NCBI GenBank assembly: GCA_024645065.1
Contig: JAHEGP010000019.1
Coordinates: 1-21,550 of the forward strand
Origin: Cellvibrionales bacterium
GTDB lineage: Bacteria; Pseudomonadota; Gammaproteobacteria; Pseudomonadales; JAHEGP01
Length of the DNA stretch: 21,550 bases
Direction: 5' to 3'
Shown here: one piece after another, positions 15,499-21,550 of the stretch
How positions within the stretch are numbered: the first letter of the stretch is position 1
How the letters are laid out: each line of letters begins with the position of its first letter
Translations under genes and position numbers: made by a program
Notes under the pieces: generated by a model
Told to the model about the DNA's origin: nothing
The model's database searches: none
Seen by the model: only the letters and a program-made list of their open reading frames with translations

Positions 15499-15831
15499 TC
15501 AAACCGCCTTGATTGAACCTTTGGGCAATACCGCGTGTACGGCCATTTTCTGGAATTTCAGTTCGACATTGTCGGCAACTTTCAACGCGACATAATCATC
15601 GTCAATACGCACTACTCTACCGAGGATGCCGCTGGTTGTGACGACCTCATCTCCCTTCTGCAACGCGGCCACCATCGCGGCATGCTCTTTTTGCCGCTTG
15701 CGCTGAGGGCGAATGGCGATAAAGTAAAACACCGCGAACATCAAAATCAGAAATCCCATGGAAAACCACTGGTCCTGGGGGTTGGGAGCGCCCTGTGCCT
15801 GAGCGTGGGCAGAAGCAATGAAAAATGACAT
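15499..15831 (-). CDS. yajC: preprotein translocase auxiliary subunit YajC
   Basis: Small inner-membrane protein that associates with SecDF and the Sec translocon. The 110-residue product matches E. coli YajC (110 aa) closely: MSFFIASAHAQ at the N-terminus, one membrane segment about 23-41 (FSMGFLILMFAVFYFIAI), then IRPQRKRQKEH, KGDEVVTTSGILGRVVRI and the ending VLPKGSIKAV. ATG 15831 has GAGGA 7 nt upstream. The usual gammaproteobacterial order is queA-tgt-yajC-secD-secF, yet here it sits between xthA (67 bp upstream) and the dcyD-like gene (64 bp downstream), with no Sec gene in the window. It could be the sole relocated copy or a second copy; the window alone cannot tell. Confidence 0.96.
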   Translation of the reverse strand: MSFFIASAHAQAQGAPNPQDQWFSMGFLILMFAVFYFIAIRPQRKRQKEHAAMVAALQKGDEVVTTSGILGRVVRIDDDYVALKVADNVELKFQKMAVHAVLPKGSIKAV

Positions 15832-15898
15832 GTTGATTCCTCGTATCGTCGTGGTTAGCCTTACTCGGTGAGCCCAAGCGGCCGCTATTACAGCATGA

Positions 15899-16666
15899 TT
15901 ACAGGTCGTATTCCATAATCAGCGGTGCATGGTCGGAAAAGCGTTGCTCTTTGTAAATACTGGCGCTGCGAACGCTGGGGGCGAGGCCGGGAGTAATCAC
16001 CTGGTAGTCCAGCCGCCACCCCACGTTCCTGGCCCAGGCCTGGCCTCGATTCGACCACCAGGTGTACTGCTCTGGATCGGGGTTGATCAAGCGGAAGGCA
16101 TCAATGTAACCTAACTCGTCGTAAAGACGGTCCAACCAGGCTCGCTCAGGTGGCAAAAAGCCCGAGTTTTTCTGATTGGCCCTCCAGTTCTTCAGGTCGA
16201 TCTCCTTGTGGCAAATATTCCAGTCGGCGCAGATGATGGTTTCCTGAGCTTGCTTGCGCAGCTTTTCCAGGTGCGGCAACAACCTGTCCATAAACTCGAA
16301 CTTGAGTTCCTGCCGCTCGACGCTGGAAGACCCCGAGGGCATGTACAGGGATACCACGCTCAAGCCGGGGTAGTTAACCTGCAGCCAGCGGCCCTCACTG
16401 TCGCAGGGGTCCCAGCCCAGCCCAAACACCACCTCGTCGGGTTTAACCCGACAATAAACAGCCGTGCCGCTGTAGCCTTTTTTCTCGGCATCAAAATAGT
16501 AGCTGTGGAAACCATCCGGAAAGTGCAAATCCTGCTCCAGCTGGTGCTCCTGCGCTTTGGTTTCCTGTATGCATACGATATCGGCATCCTGTTGTGCCAG
16601 CCAGTCAAAGAAACCTTTCCTGCCGGCCGCGCGGATACCGTTGGTGTTTATCGTGATGATGCGCAT
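15899..16666 (-). CDS. xthA: exonuclease III family AP endonuclease (Crc-related)
   Basis: Mg-dependent endonuclease/exonuclease/phosphatase-fold protein, expected to incise abasic sites and trim 3' ends in base excision repair. From ATG 16666 the product is 255 residues. Catalytic positions are intact: N7/N9 in ITINTNGIR, E35 in QETKA, Y108 in LYMPSG, D148 and N150 in CADWNICH, D220 in WRLDYQV, and the closing SDH (244-246). Overall it resembles Pseudomonas Crc (shared features include DLKNWRANQ and FLPPERAWLD), but Crc has lost several of these residues (for example QDTRA and CGSLY), so this copy should be a working nuclease. The frame extends to 16723, but AGGAG about 9 nt upstream and the family N-terminus support 16666. 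It heads the minus-strand run xthA-yajC-dcyD-symporter and is divergent from murI. Confidence 0.93.
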   Translation of the reverse strand: MRIITINTNGIRAAGRKGFFDWLAQQDADIVCIQETKAQEHQLEQDLHFPDGFHSYYFDAEKKGYSGTAVYCRVKPDEVVFGLGWDPCDSEGRWLQVNYPGLSVVSLYMPSGSSSVERQELKFEFMDRLLPHLEKLRKQAQETIICADWNICHKEIDLKNWRANQKNSGFLPPERAWLDRLYDELGYIDAFRLINPDPEQYTWWSNRGQAWARNVGWRLDYQVITPGLAPSVRSASIYKEQRFSDHAPLIMEYDL

Positions 16667-16775
16667 GCTCGCTGACTCCTGTGTGGGTGGCTTATGCGGG
16701 ATTGGGGCTGTGCTCGCCGGCATGGGCGCGACAGCGCAGCATGGTAATGTACCGGCGCGGAATTACAAGGCGGGT

Positions 16776-16803
16776 TTGCGCAGCGCGGCAACATGTTGAT
16801 AAT
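16776..16803 (+). promoter_or_regulatory. candidate murI promoter
   Basis: TTGCGC (16776-16781) and GATAAT (16798-16803, 5/6 to the -10 consensus) are separated by 16 bp, ending 33 bp before the murI ATG. The -35 is only 3/6. This lies in the 170-bp divergent spacer with xthA. On the minus strand, TTGTAA and TACCAT with a 16-bp spacer form an even weaker candidate for xthA. Confidence 0.35.
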
Positions 16804-16836
16804 GGGCGCCCGAAGGCCGGTTTACAGGTACCGCAT

Positions 16837-17649
16837 ATGATCCAAGCTGCACCCAGGGCGCTGGTATTTGACTCGGGCCTGGGGGGCCTTACCGTGGCGC
16901 GGGAGATGCGCAAACGGACCCCCCAGTTAGAATTGATTTATTACGCGGACAACGCATTCTTTCCCTACGGCAGTCGCACCGAGCAGGAGCTTCTGGCGCG
17001 TGTCGTCGAGCGGATCTCGGCACTGAGGGATGGCTACCGGCCGGACATCATCGTCCTGGCATGTAACAGTGCGAGCACCCTGGTGCTGCCGCAGCTGCGC
17101 TCGCAAATCACAACCCCGATCGTTGGCGTTGTTCCCGCGGTGAAGCCTGCGGCGAGCATTAGTGACTCTGGCGTAATCGGTTTGCTGGCCACTCCCGGCA
17201 CTGTGTTACGACAGTACACCAGCGAGTTGATTGGGCAGTTTGCCAATCACTGCGAGGTCGTATCGGTGGGCAGCGACGAACTCGCCGCAATCGCCGAGGC
17301 CAAGTTGTTGGGACAGCCTGTTTCCATCAGCCGTATCGAACACATCCTGAAACCCTTCCACAGACACCCAAGGGCAAGGGATATCGATACCGTAGTGCTT
17401 GCCTGCACCCATTTTCCCCTGCTGGTTCGCGAGTTGCAGCAGGCCTACGGCAGGCCGATCCACTGGCTCGACTCCGGGCAAGCCATTGCGCGCCGCGTAC
17501 ACGAGTTGCTGCTGCCGATGTTTGCACTGGAAAACCTACCCGCCGTAAGCAGTCATCACTTTGCCTCCAGTGCACCGATGCATCACACAGCCCAACTCTC
17601 CCATTGGCTGCAGGGCATGGGATTTTCGGCCCCGGCGGCTGACAATTAG
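16837..17649 (+). CDS. murI: glutamate racemase
   Basis: Cofactor-independent racemase producing D-glutamate for peptidoglycan. The 270-residue product has both cysteine motifs of the family: VFDSGLGGLTV (10-20, with D12-S13-G14), YYADNAFFPYG, ACNSAST with catalytic C76, VGVVPAVKPA, and ACTHFPLL with C190-T191-H192. Length is typical (265-285). The frame is open from 16681, but the family N-terminus starts at ATG 16837, preceded by AGGT 8 nt upstream. The gene is divergent from xthA and followed at once by a strong hairpin, so it is probably transcribed alone. Together with alr, 4 kb to the left, it means both racemases for peptidoglycan D-amino acids lie in this window. Confidence 0.96.
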   Translation: MIQAAPRALVFDSGLGGLTVAREMRKRTPQLELIYYADNAFFPYGSRTEQELLARVVERISALRDGYRPDIIVLACNSASTLVLPQLRSQITTPIVGVVPAVKPAASISDSGVIGLLATPGTVLRQYTSELIGQFANHCEVVSVGSDELAAIAEAKLLGQPVSISRIEHILKPFHRHPRARDIDTVVLACTHFPLLVRELQQAYGRPIHWLDSGQAIARRVHELLLPMFALENLPAVSSHHFASSAPMHHTAQLSHWLQGMGFSAPAADN

Positions 17650-17660
17650 GTCGGCTGTTC

Positions 17661-17682
17661 CGGGTTTCAAAAACCCGCTTTG
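17661..17682 (+). terminator. intrinsic terminator after murI
   Basis: CGGGTTT (17661-17667) and AAACCCG (17671-17677) form a perfect 7-bp stem with a CAA loop, beginning 12 bases after the murI TAG. CTTTGC follows, so the T run is short. Position and stem strength suggest a terminator; the weak tail limits confidence. Confidence 0.55.
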
Positions 17683-17927
17683 CAGGTAACGAGGCTTAAT
17701 CCACTCGCAGCAGTCCTCGCAGCAGGAACAGACGGGTAGCGATTATCCAGGCTATTTTGCCGAAACCGGGCCCATTCCAAAGACGCTATCAGCCGGCCGA
17801 TACGGGTTCCAGCAGCGTCTCATAGCAACCTACCGGCATTCCAGAGAGATTTTGAAAAATACTTGTATGCGTGGTTAACACCCAGTATTTTGTGACTCTG
17901 CAATCTGCAACCCAGAAGGTGCCAAAA
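17683..17927 (+). other. spacer before the SYLF gene with weak promoter candidate
   Basis: No gene is visible on either strand. TTGTAT (17863-17868) and TATTTT (17886-17891), 17 bp apart, are the best promoter-like pair, ending about 36 bp before the SYLF gene start. An in-frame GTG at 17871 would extend that gene but lies before its signal peptide. CGCAGCAG occurs twice near 17706-17723 as a short direct repeat. Confidence 0.25.
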
Positions 17928-18503
17928 ATGACATACAAAGTTTTTATACCTGCCTTGTTTCTGTTTTTGATCAGTTTTTTTAGTCACGCCGCAGAGGTCG
18001 AGGACTACTCAGCAACGATAAACAAGTTCAAGCAAGCGCCCGAAACCGCCAGCTTTTTCAGTGGCGCCTATGGTTACGCGGTGTTTCCGACTGTTGGCAA
18101 GGGTGGTTTTGGGATTGGCGGCGCCCATGGCAAGGGCCAGGTGTATCGCGGTGGCAAAGTAACCGGTTTCGCAACGCTAAACCAGCTTTCGGTTGGCCTC
18201 CAGGTTGGCGGCCAGGCCCTGAGCCAGATCATCTTCTTCGAGGACAAACGCGCGTACCAGGAGTTCATCAGTGGCAGCTTCGAATTTGATGCCACGGCTT
18301 CAGCGGTGGCCGTTACCTCGGGCGTTCAGGCAAAGGCCGGTACCGCGACCGGGAGCACTGCGGGAGCCAGCGCTGGTCCAAACAGCGGTAACCAGGCTCA
18401 AGCCAAATATTCCAAGGGGATGGCGACTTTTATTCAAGCCAAAGGGGGTCTGATGTACGAAGCGTCCATCGGCGGACAGAAATTCAAGTACACCCCGCTG
18501 TAG
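17928..18503 (+). CDS. secreted SYLF-domain (Ysc84-like) protein
   Basis: 191-residue protein with a clear Sec signal peptide: positive MTYK, hydrophobic core VFIPALFLFLISFF, and a probable cleavage after SHA (residues 19-21). The mature part is a compact SYLF/Ysc84 domain: FFSGAYGYAVFPTVGKGGFG, GGAHGKGQVY, GFATLNQLSVGLQVGGQ, LSQIIFFEDKRAYQEFISG, then an Ala/Gly/Ser/Thr-rich stretch (about 127-155) and KGMATFIQAKGGLMYEASIG near the end. Eukaryotic SYLF domains bind phosphoinositides and actin; bacterial members are periplasmic or surface proteins of largely unknown role, so lipid binding here is only inferred. ATG 17928 has AGAAGGTG 7 nt upstream, which decides it over upstream in-frame starts. 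It stands alone between murI and the convergent pyk. Confidence 0.9.
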   Translation: MTYKVFIPALFLFLISFFSHAAEVEDYSATINKFKQAPETASFFSGAYGYAVFPTVGKGGFGIGGAHGKGQVYRGGKVTGFATLNQLSVGLQVGGQALSQIIFFEDKRAYQEFISGSFEFDATASAVAVTSGVQAKAGTATGSTAGASAGPNSGNQAQAKYSKGMATFIQAKGGLMYEASIGGQKFKYTPL

Positions 18504-18539
18504 AGCGCCTGGAACGAACTTGCCGGGGTCGCGTTCTTG

Positions 18540-18598
18540 CCGGGCTACCCGGTCCTTGATGGTGCCGGTAATCAATCGAACATACCGGGCCTCGGTAT
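18540..18598. repeat. two tight hairpins between the SYLF gene and pyk
   Basis: CCGGG-CTA-CCCGG (18540-18552) and ATACCG-GGCCT-CGGTAT (18582-18598) are perfect small stem-loops in the convergent spacer. Neither has a T run on either strand. They may act as 3' mRNA ends or simply reflect GC-rich spacer sequence. Confidence 0.35.
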
Positions 18599-18626
18599 CC
18601 CGGCAATACGTAAATGACATGCCGAC

Positions 18627-18661
18627 AGCCCGGCGTATTCGATCGACGTTACGGGCTTTTC
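18627..18661 (+). terminator. possible terminator downstream of the SYLF gene
   Basis: AGCCCG (18627-18632) and CGGGCT (18652-18657) form a 6-bp stem, with a possible inner CGT/ACG pairing in a 19-nt loop, followed by TTTCTG. It is 124 bp after the SYLF stop. The large loop and short T run make it a modest candidate. Confidence 0.35.
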
Positions 18662-18682
18662 TGATGGGAAGCTGATGGGAAG
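18661..18682. repeat. 11-bp tandem repeat, two copies
   Basis: CTGATGGGAAG is repeated directly at 18661-18671 and 18672-18682, just beyond the pyk stop. It is too short to call a mobile or regulatory element. Confidence 0.4.
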
Positions 18683-18715
18683 CGGCTGCTTATCTGCCGG
18701 ATATAACGCGGTAGA

Positions 18716-20149
18716 CTATCGACCAGCTGATGTTTCCAGTTCGCCGGTTTTTACCTGGCGAACCTGGATTGCATCGGTACCCGTGCCCGCGAGGACGTCG
18801 GAAATCACCACCACGTTATCCTCCACCGAAAAACCTTCCTTGTTCAGCAGCACTGCAAATGCAGTGGCCAGGGTCTTCTCTGGCTCATGGCTGAAATGAA
18901 TACGATGGGCATAAACGCCGCGGCACAGTGCCAACTGCCGGCGGGTGCGGCTCTCGTTACTAAAGCCATAGATGATCGCATTGCGGGGGCGGCAATTGGC
19001 GACGTAATTAGCCATACGACCCTTGCGGGTGATGACAACGATTGCCCGTGCTTTCATGGTATCGGCAAGGTGCACCGCGCTGGAGGCGATATTCTGCTTC
19101 TGGTTATCCTGGCTGAGTTTGTCAGTAAACCGAAAGCCACCATCAGGTTCGACACTGCGGGCAATCTTATCCAGGTTCTCAACGCATTTGATGGGGTATT
19201 TGCCGATAGTTGTCTCGCCGGACAGCATCACAGCATCGACCTCCTCGTTAATCGCATTGGCAACGTCAGTCACTTCCGCCCGGGTCGGCATTGGATTTTC
19301 AATCATCGACTCCAGCAAATGGGTCGCAACGATTACCCGCTTGCCCGCTTCAGCGCATTCTCTAACCATCCGGCGCTGGATGTTCGGCAACTCGTAGAAA
19401 GGGACCTCCACTCCGAGGTCGCCGCGGGCCACCATGACACCATCGGCTTCAGCAATAATCGCACTCAGATTGTTGACTCCCTCCTGATCTTCAATTTTGG
19501 CGATTATCTTGATTTTCTTGCCTTTCTCCCCGAGCAGCTTTCTCAACTCGTGAATGTCATCAACACTGCGCACGAAAGACAGCGCGATGTAATCCACCTC
19601 CTGCTCCATGCCGAAGAGGATATCCTGCCTGTCTTTTTCAGTGATTGCCGGCAGGTTAACCCGAATACCCGGCAGATTCACGTGGCGCTTGCCCTTCAGC
19701 AGCCCCCCATCCACAACCCTGCAGCGCATGGTGAAATGTTTTTTGGACAGCACTTCCAGATTAATCAGGCCGTTATCAACGGTGATACGGTCGCCAATCT
19801 TGACGGTTTCAATCAGGTCTTCATAATCGATGTGAATCGAGCTCTCCTCGACATCGTCGGCACCGCGAACTACAACCGATATCTGCTGTCCCTGCTTGAG
19901 ATTGAGGTCAACCGCGCGATGGCCGGTCCGTATCTCAGGCCCCTGGGTATCGAGTAGCACCGGCACGGTGTACTTGACCTTGCGGTTGAGGGTCTTGATA
20001 GCTTTGATGACTTTTCGATGGGAGTCGTGATCGCCGTGGGACATATTCAGCCGGACTACGTTCATTCCAGCTTGATAAAGCTTTTCCAGCATATCGTAGG
20101 AACTACTGGCGGGCCCGATAGTACAAATGATCTTGGTTTTGCGCCGCAA
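18716..20149 (-). CDS. pyk: pyruvate kinase
   Basis: Final glycolytic enzyme, making pyruvate and ATP from phosphoenolpyruvate and ADP. The 477-residue product shows the family in order: KTKIICTIGPAS (N-terminus), VVRLNMSHG (R33), LLDTQGPEIRTG, the B domain, IIAKIEDQEGV (K218, E220), VMVARGDLGVE (239-248), ATHLLESMIENPMPTRAE (275-292; ATH where most have ATQ), MLSGET, and a full C-terminal regulatory domain. Start choice: a TTG at 20149 has a perfect AAGGAG 10 nt upstream, and this overlaps the TAA of gspB. A TTG at 20170, inside gspB, would add seven residues but has a weak site. Both starts are non-ATG. The tight arrangement predicts translational coupling to gspB, an odd partner for a glycolytic gene. 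No further gene follows on this strand for over 1 kb. Confidence 0.95.
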   Translation of the reverse strand: MRRKTKIICTIGPASSSYDMLEKLYQAGMNVVRLNMSHGDHDSHRKVIKAIKTLNRKVKYTVPVLLDTQGPEIRTGHRAVDLNLKQGQQISVVVRGADDVEESSIHIDYEDLIETVKIGDRITVDNGLINLEVLSKKHFTMRCRVVDGGLLKGKRHVNLPGIRVNLPAITEKDRQDILFGMEQEVDYIALSFVRSVDDIHELRKLLGEKGKKIKIIAKIEDQEGVNNLSAIIAEADGVMVARGDLGVEVPFYELPNIQRRMVRECAEAGKRVIVATHLLESMIENPMPTRAEVTDVANAINEEVDAVMLSGETTIGKYPIKCVENLDKIARSVEPDGGFRFTDKLSQDNQKQNIASSAVHLADTMKARAIVVITRKGRMANYVANCRPRNAIIYGFSNESRTRRQLALCRGVYAHRIHFSHEPEKTLATAFAVLLNKEGFSVEDNVVVISDVLAGTGTDAIQVRQVKTGELETSAGR

Positions 20150-20159
20150 GGGACGTTTG

Positions 20160-20166
20160 CTCCTTA
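20160..20166 (-). promoter_or_regulatory. pyk ribosome binding site overlapping the gspB stop
   Basis: On the minus strand TAAGGAG places the gspB stop (TAA, 20164-20166) inside the AAGGAG Shine-Dalgarno (20160-20165) for the TTG at 20149. This is the best start signal for pyk and suggests coupled translation. Confidence 0.6.
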
Positions 20167-20805
20167 CCAACCATCGACAATACCGACGCGAAAATACGCG
20201 CTCCTGTACCGCATGACAACCCCGTCCGGCGTTATTGCGCTCAAAGTCAGCTGGGGAGTGACAGACTCCCCCTCGCGCATCATACGATTGTTGATAATGA
20301 TACTGCGTTGGTCAATCTGGGTCGAATATACATGCAGCGAAAAGTCCAGCTGGGGAATGCCCTCTCGCAGGGAGGCTGGTAGCTGCCAAAGTTCGGGAAT
20401 CTCCTGCGATGCGGGCACTGACAGGGAATCCAAAGCATCGGATCGAGCCGGCTCAGCGGGCAATTCTGGCGCCGCGGATTCGACTCTGGCATTCCCGGAT
20501 GAGTTGGCGGCCAGCAGTTTCGGTTCAGCTGCGACACCAGCTTGCACGACATCGGCCTGCTGGTCCTCGGACAGCTTGGGATGTGACCCTGCTGCGGGGA
20601 GTTGGAATTTGAGGTAACCCATTCGGTAGCCACCGAATGCGACCGCCAACAATACTGCAAATGTACACCCCAGCAACAATGGCACAGAAGAGCGGGATCG
20701 GCCCTGGGAAAAAAAGTGTGGCTGCTGAACGGTCGCCAGGGTCGGACCCCGGCGCTGCTGGCGTTCGCTATCGGACTTTTTTAAAGCATCAAGAATGTAG
20801 GACAA
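20164..20805 (-). CDS. gspB: type II secretion assembly protein GspB
   Basis: Inner-membrane protein that with GspA (ExeA/ExeB pair in Aeromonas) helps insert the GspD secretin through peptidoglycan. The 213-residue product begins with the hallmark SYILDALKKSDSERQQ, has one membrane segment about 42-60, a Ser/Ala/Pro-rich periplasmic linker to about 135, and the C-terminal T2SSB domain (about 140-213: LDFSLHVYS, RSIIINNRMMREGE, ITPDGVVMRYRSAYFRV). The conserved N-terminus fixes the start at TTG 20805; no ATG or GTG fits. AGGG about 10 nt upstream is the likely ribosome binding site and overlaps the gspA stop region, the two genes being only 7 bp apart. Core secretion genes (gspC-N) are not in the window. 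Confidence 0.93.
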   Translation of the reverse strand: MSYILDALKKSDSERQQRRGPTLATVQQPHFFSQGRSRSSVPLLLGCTFAVLLAVAFGGYRMGYLKFQLPAAGSHPKLSEDQQADVVQAGVAAEPKLLAANSSGNARVESAAPELPAEPARSDALDSLSVPASQEIPELWQLPASLREGIPQLDFSLHVYSTQIDQRSIIINNRMMREGESVTPQLTLSAITPDGVVMRYRSAYFRVGIVDGW

Positions 20806-20812
20806 TTGGCAC

Positions 20813-21550
20813 TTACCCTGAGTGAACCAGCGTTGGGGCTCTGGCGTTGGTGATGTTATCGAGTTTAACCAGTGTCAGCAGGTCTCCCTCCCCGGTCGGC
20901 TCCCAGCCTAATTGTCGTTGCAAATTCACGAGGCCGGCATGCAAGTTAGTACCAAAACGTTCGTAACCGTCACCGGGGTCCAGCTCGGGTGATTGCTGGT
21001 AGAGCCAATCAAAGCGATCAAGAACCGGGCCAGTGGCTGACGTTGGCGTGCTGCCAAGCCATTGGTATTTTCGCCCCTGGTACCAGTTCAGGCGCTGCTG
21101 CAGCCAGGCCACCCCATCATGCCTGTCGCCTTGCTCATAGGGCCAGCTATTAGCCGTCGACGGCGGGGACCGCCATAGGACTACGAACCGATAGCTGGTA
21201 TCTGTTCCCACTCCCAGTTGCGCCAGGTCGGCCGCGGATTGCAACAAGAAAGCCTGCGCTTCAGTCGTTTCCTTGCGTTCAACCACTCCAGGCAAGCCCA
21301 GCTGCACCAGCTTGTCTCGCTCAAGATCCAGCTCGAGGCAGGATAAACTGTAAGCCAGGATCGCCTCGCAGACAGGCTCGCCTTCCGGGACGTCAATGTT
21401 CCAGCGAACGGCCAATTGGCGCAGCGCTTTTTCACGCCGCTGCCACAGACCCGCTTCTCCAGGGCTGGAGACTGCTGCCGAGGTTTCGCCTTGCTGCAGA
21501 AGGGATGCCGGAGCAGGACTTGCCGGCATGTCATCAGAATCGTGGGCAGG
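20813..21550 (-). CDS. gspA: GspA/ExeA-type ATPase, C-terminal part (5' end outside window)
   Basis: The frame is open from 21550 to a TAA at 20813, giving about 245 C-terminal residues. They match the periplasmic part of GspA/ExeA rather than its AAA ATPase, which must lie beyond the right edge. Visible are VCEAILAYSLSCLELDLERDKLVQLGLPG (pattern of the CxxxxxxGLxCL region), a beta-rich FVVLWRSPP, and a peptidoglycan-binding-like module, DGVAWLQQRLNWYQG, with a final NLQRQLGWEPTGEGDLLTLVKL. Family role: ATP-driven remodelling near peptidoglycan to allow GspD multimer assembly. Identification rests on the adjacent gspB (7 bp downstream) together with this weakly conserved C-terminus, so divergence from textbook GspA is possible. 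Confidence 0.82.
   Translation of the reverse strand, partial: PAHDSDDMPASPAPASLLQQGETSAAVSSPGEAGLWQRREKALRQLAVRWNIDVPEGEPVCEAILAYSLSCLELDLERDKLVQLGLPGVVERKETTEAQAFLLQSAADLAQLGVGTDTSYRFVVLWRSPPSTANSWPYEQGDRHDGVAWLQQRLNWYQGRKYQWLGSTPTSATGPVLDRFDWLYQQSPELDPGDGYERFGTNLHAGLVNLQRQLGWEPTGEGDLLTLVKLDNITNARAPTLVHSG

Noticed and set aside
18887..19957. Open frame of 356 codons on the plus strand inside pyk
   Set aside because: It is antisense to an unmistakable pyruvate kinase, has no family resemblance and no convincing ribosome site. It is a shadow frame of GC-rich coding DNA.
1..21550. Mobile elements, CRISPR arrays, phage or defence islands
   Set aside because: No transposase, integrase, regularly spaced repeats or foreign-looking composition was seen; gene content is housekeeping throughout.

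Overview
The window looks like ordinary chromosomal DNA from a gammaproteobacterium, probably a marine Cellvibrionales-type organism (inference). This rests on a CysB of exactly 324 residues, a ThrH of the pseudomonad type, a GspA/GspB pair, an exonuclease III of the Crc-related type and mid-50s GC as judged by eye. I see no tRNA, rRNA, CRISPR array, insertion sequence, prophage or integration site. Fifteen protein genes are supported, of which the first and last run off the window edges.

Left block (1-7200, all minus strand): a four-gene propionyl-CoA to succinyl-CoA module, read as carboxyltransferase, biotin carboxylase/biotin carrier, methylmalonyl-CoA epimerase, methylmalonyl-CoA mutase. 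The biotin subunit is unusual: 951 residues, with an insertion inside its ATP-grasp core and a long unrecognised segment before an AccB-like biotin domain. A good minus-strand promoter lies near 7390-7418. A perfect 10-bp inverted repeat sits between the epimerase and mutase genes.

Middle block (7200-11950): pabB (folate, plus strand) converges on thrH (phosphoserine phosphatase). thrH lies downstream of cysB, the sulfur master regulator. Upstream of cysB are two LysR-type inverted repeats with identical 9-bp spacers. A cytosolic 5'-nucleotidase follows on the minus strand.

D-amino-acid and cell-wall block (11950-17650): alanine racemase (plus strand) overlaps tail-to-tail with an alanine/glycine symporter. 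The symporter is the last gene of a minus-strand run xthA, yajC, dcyD-like, symporter. glutamate racemase (murI) is divergent from xthA. Alanine and glutamate racemases supply D-Ala and D-Glu for peptidoglycan, and the dcyD-like enzyme probably degrades D-cysteine. yajC is away from its usual tgt/secDF partners.

Right block (17650-21550): a secreted SYLF (Ysc84-like) protein on the plus strand, then gspA, gspB and pyruvate kinase on the minus strand, very tightly packed with non-ATG starts. The best candidate for something under-described is the divergent biotin carboxylase system of the left block; the rest is mainly conserved housekeeping in a somewhat unusual order.
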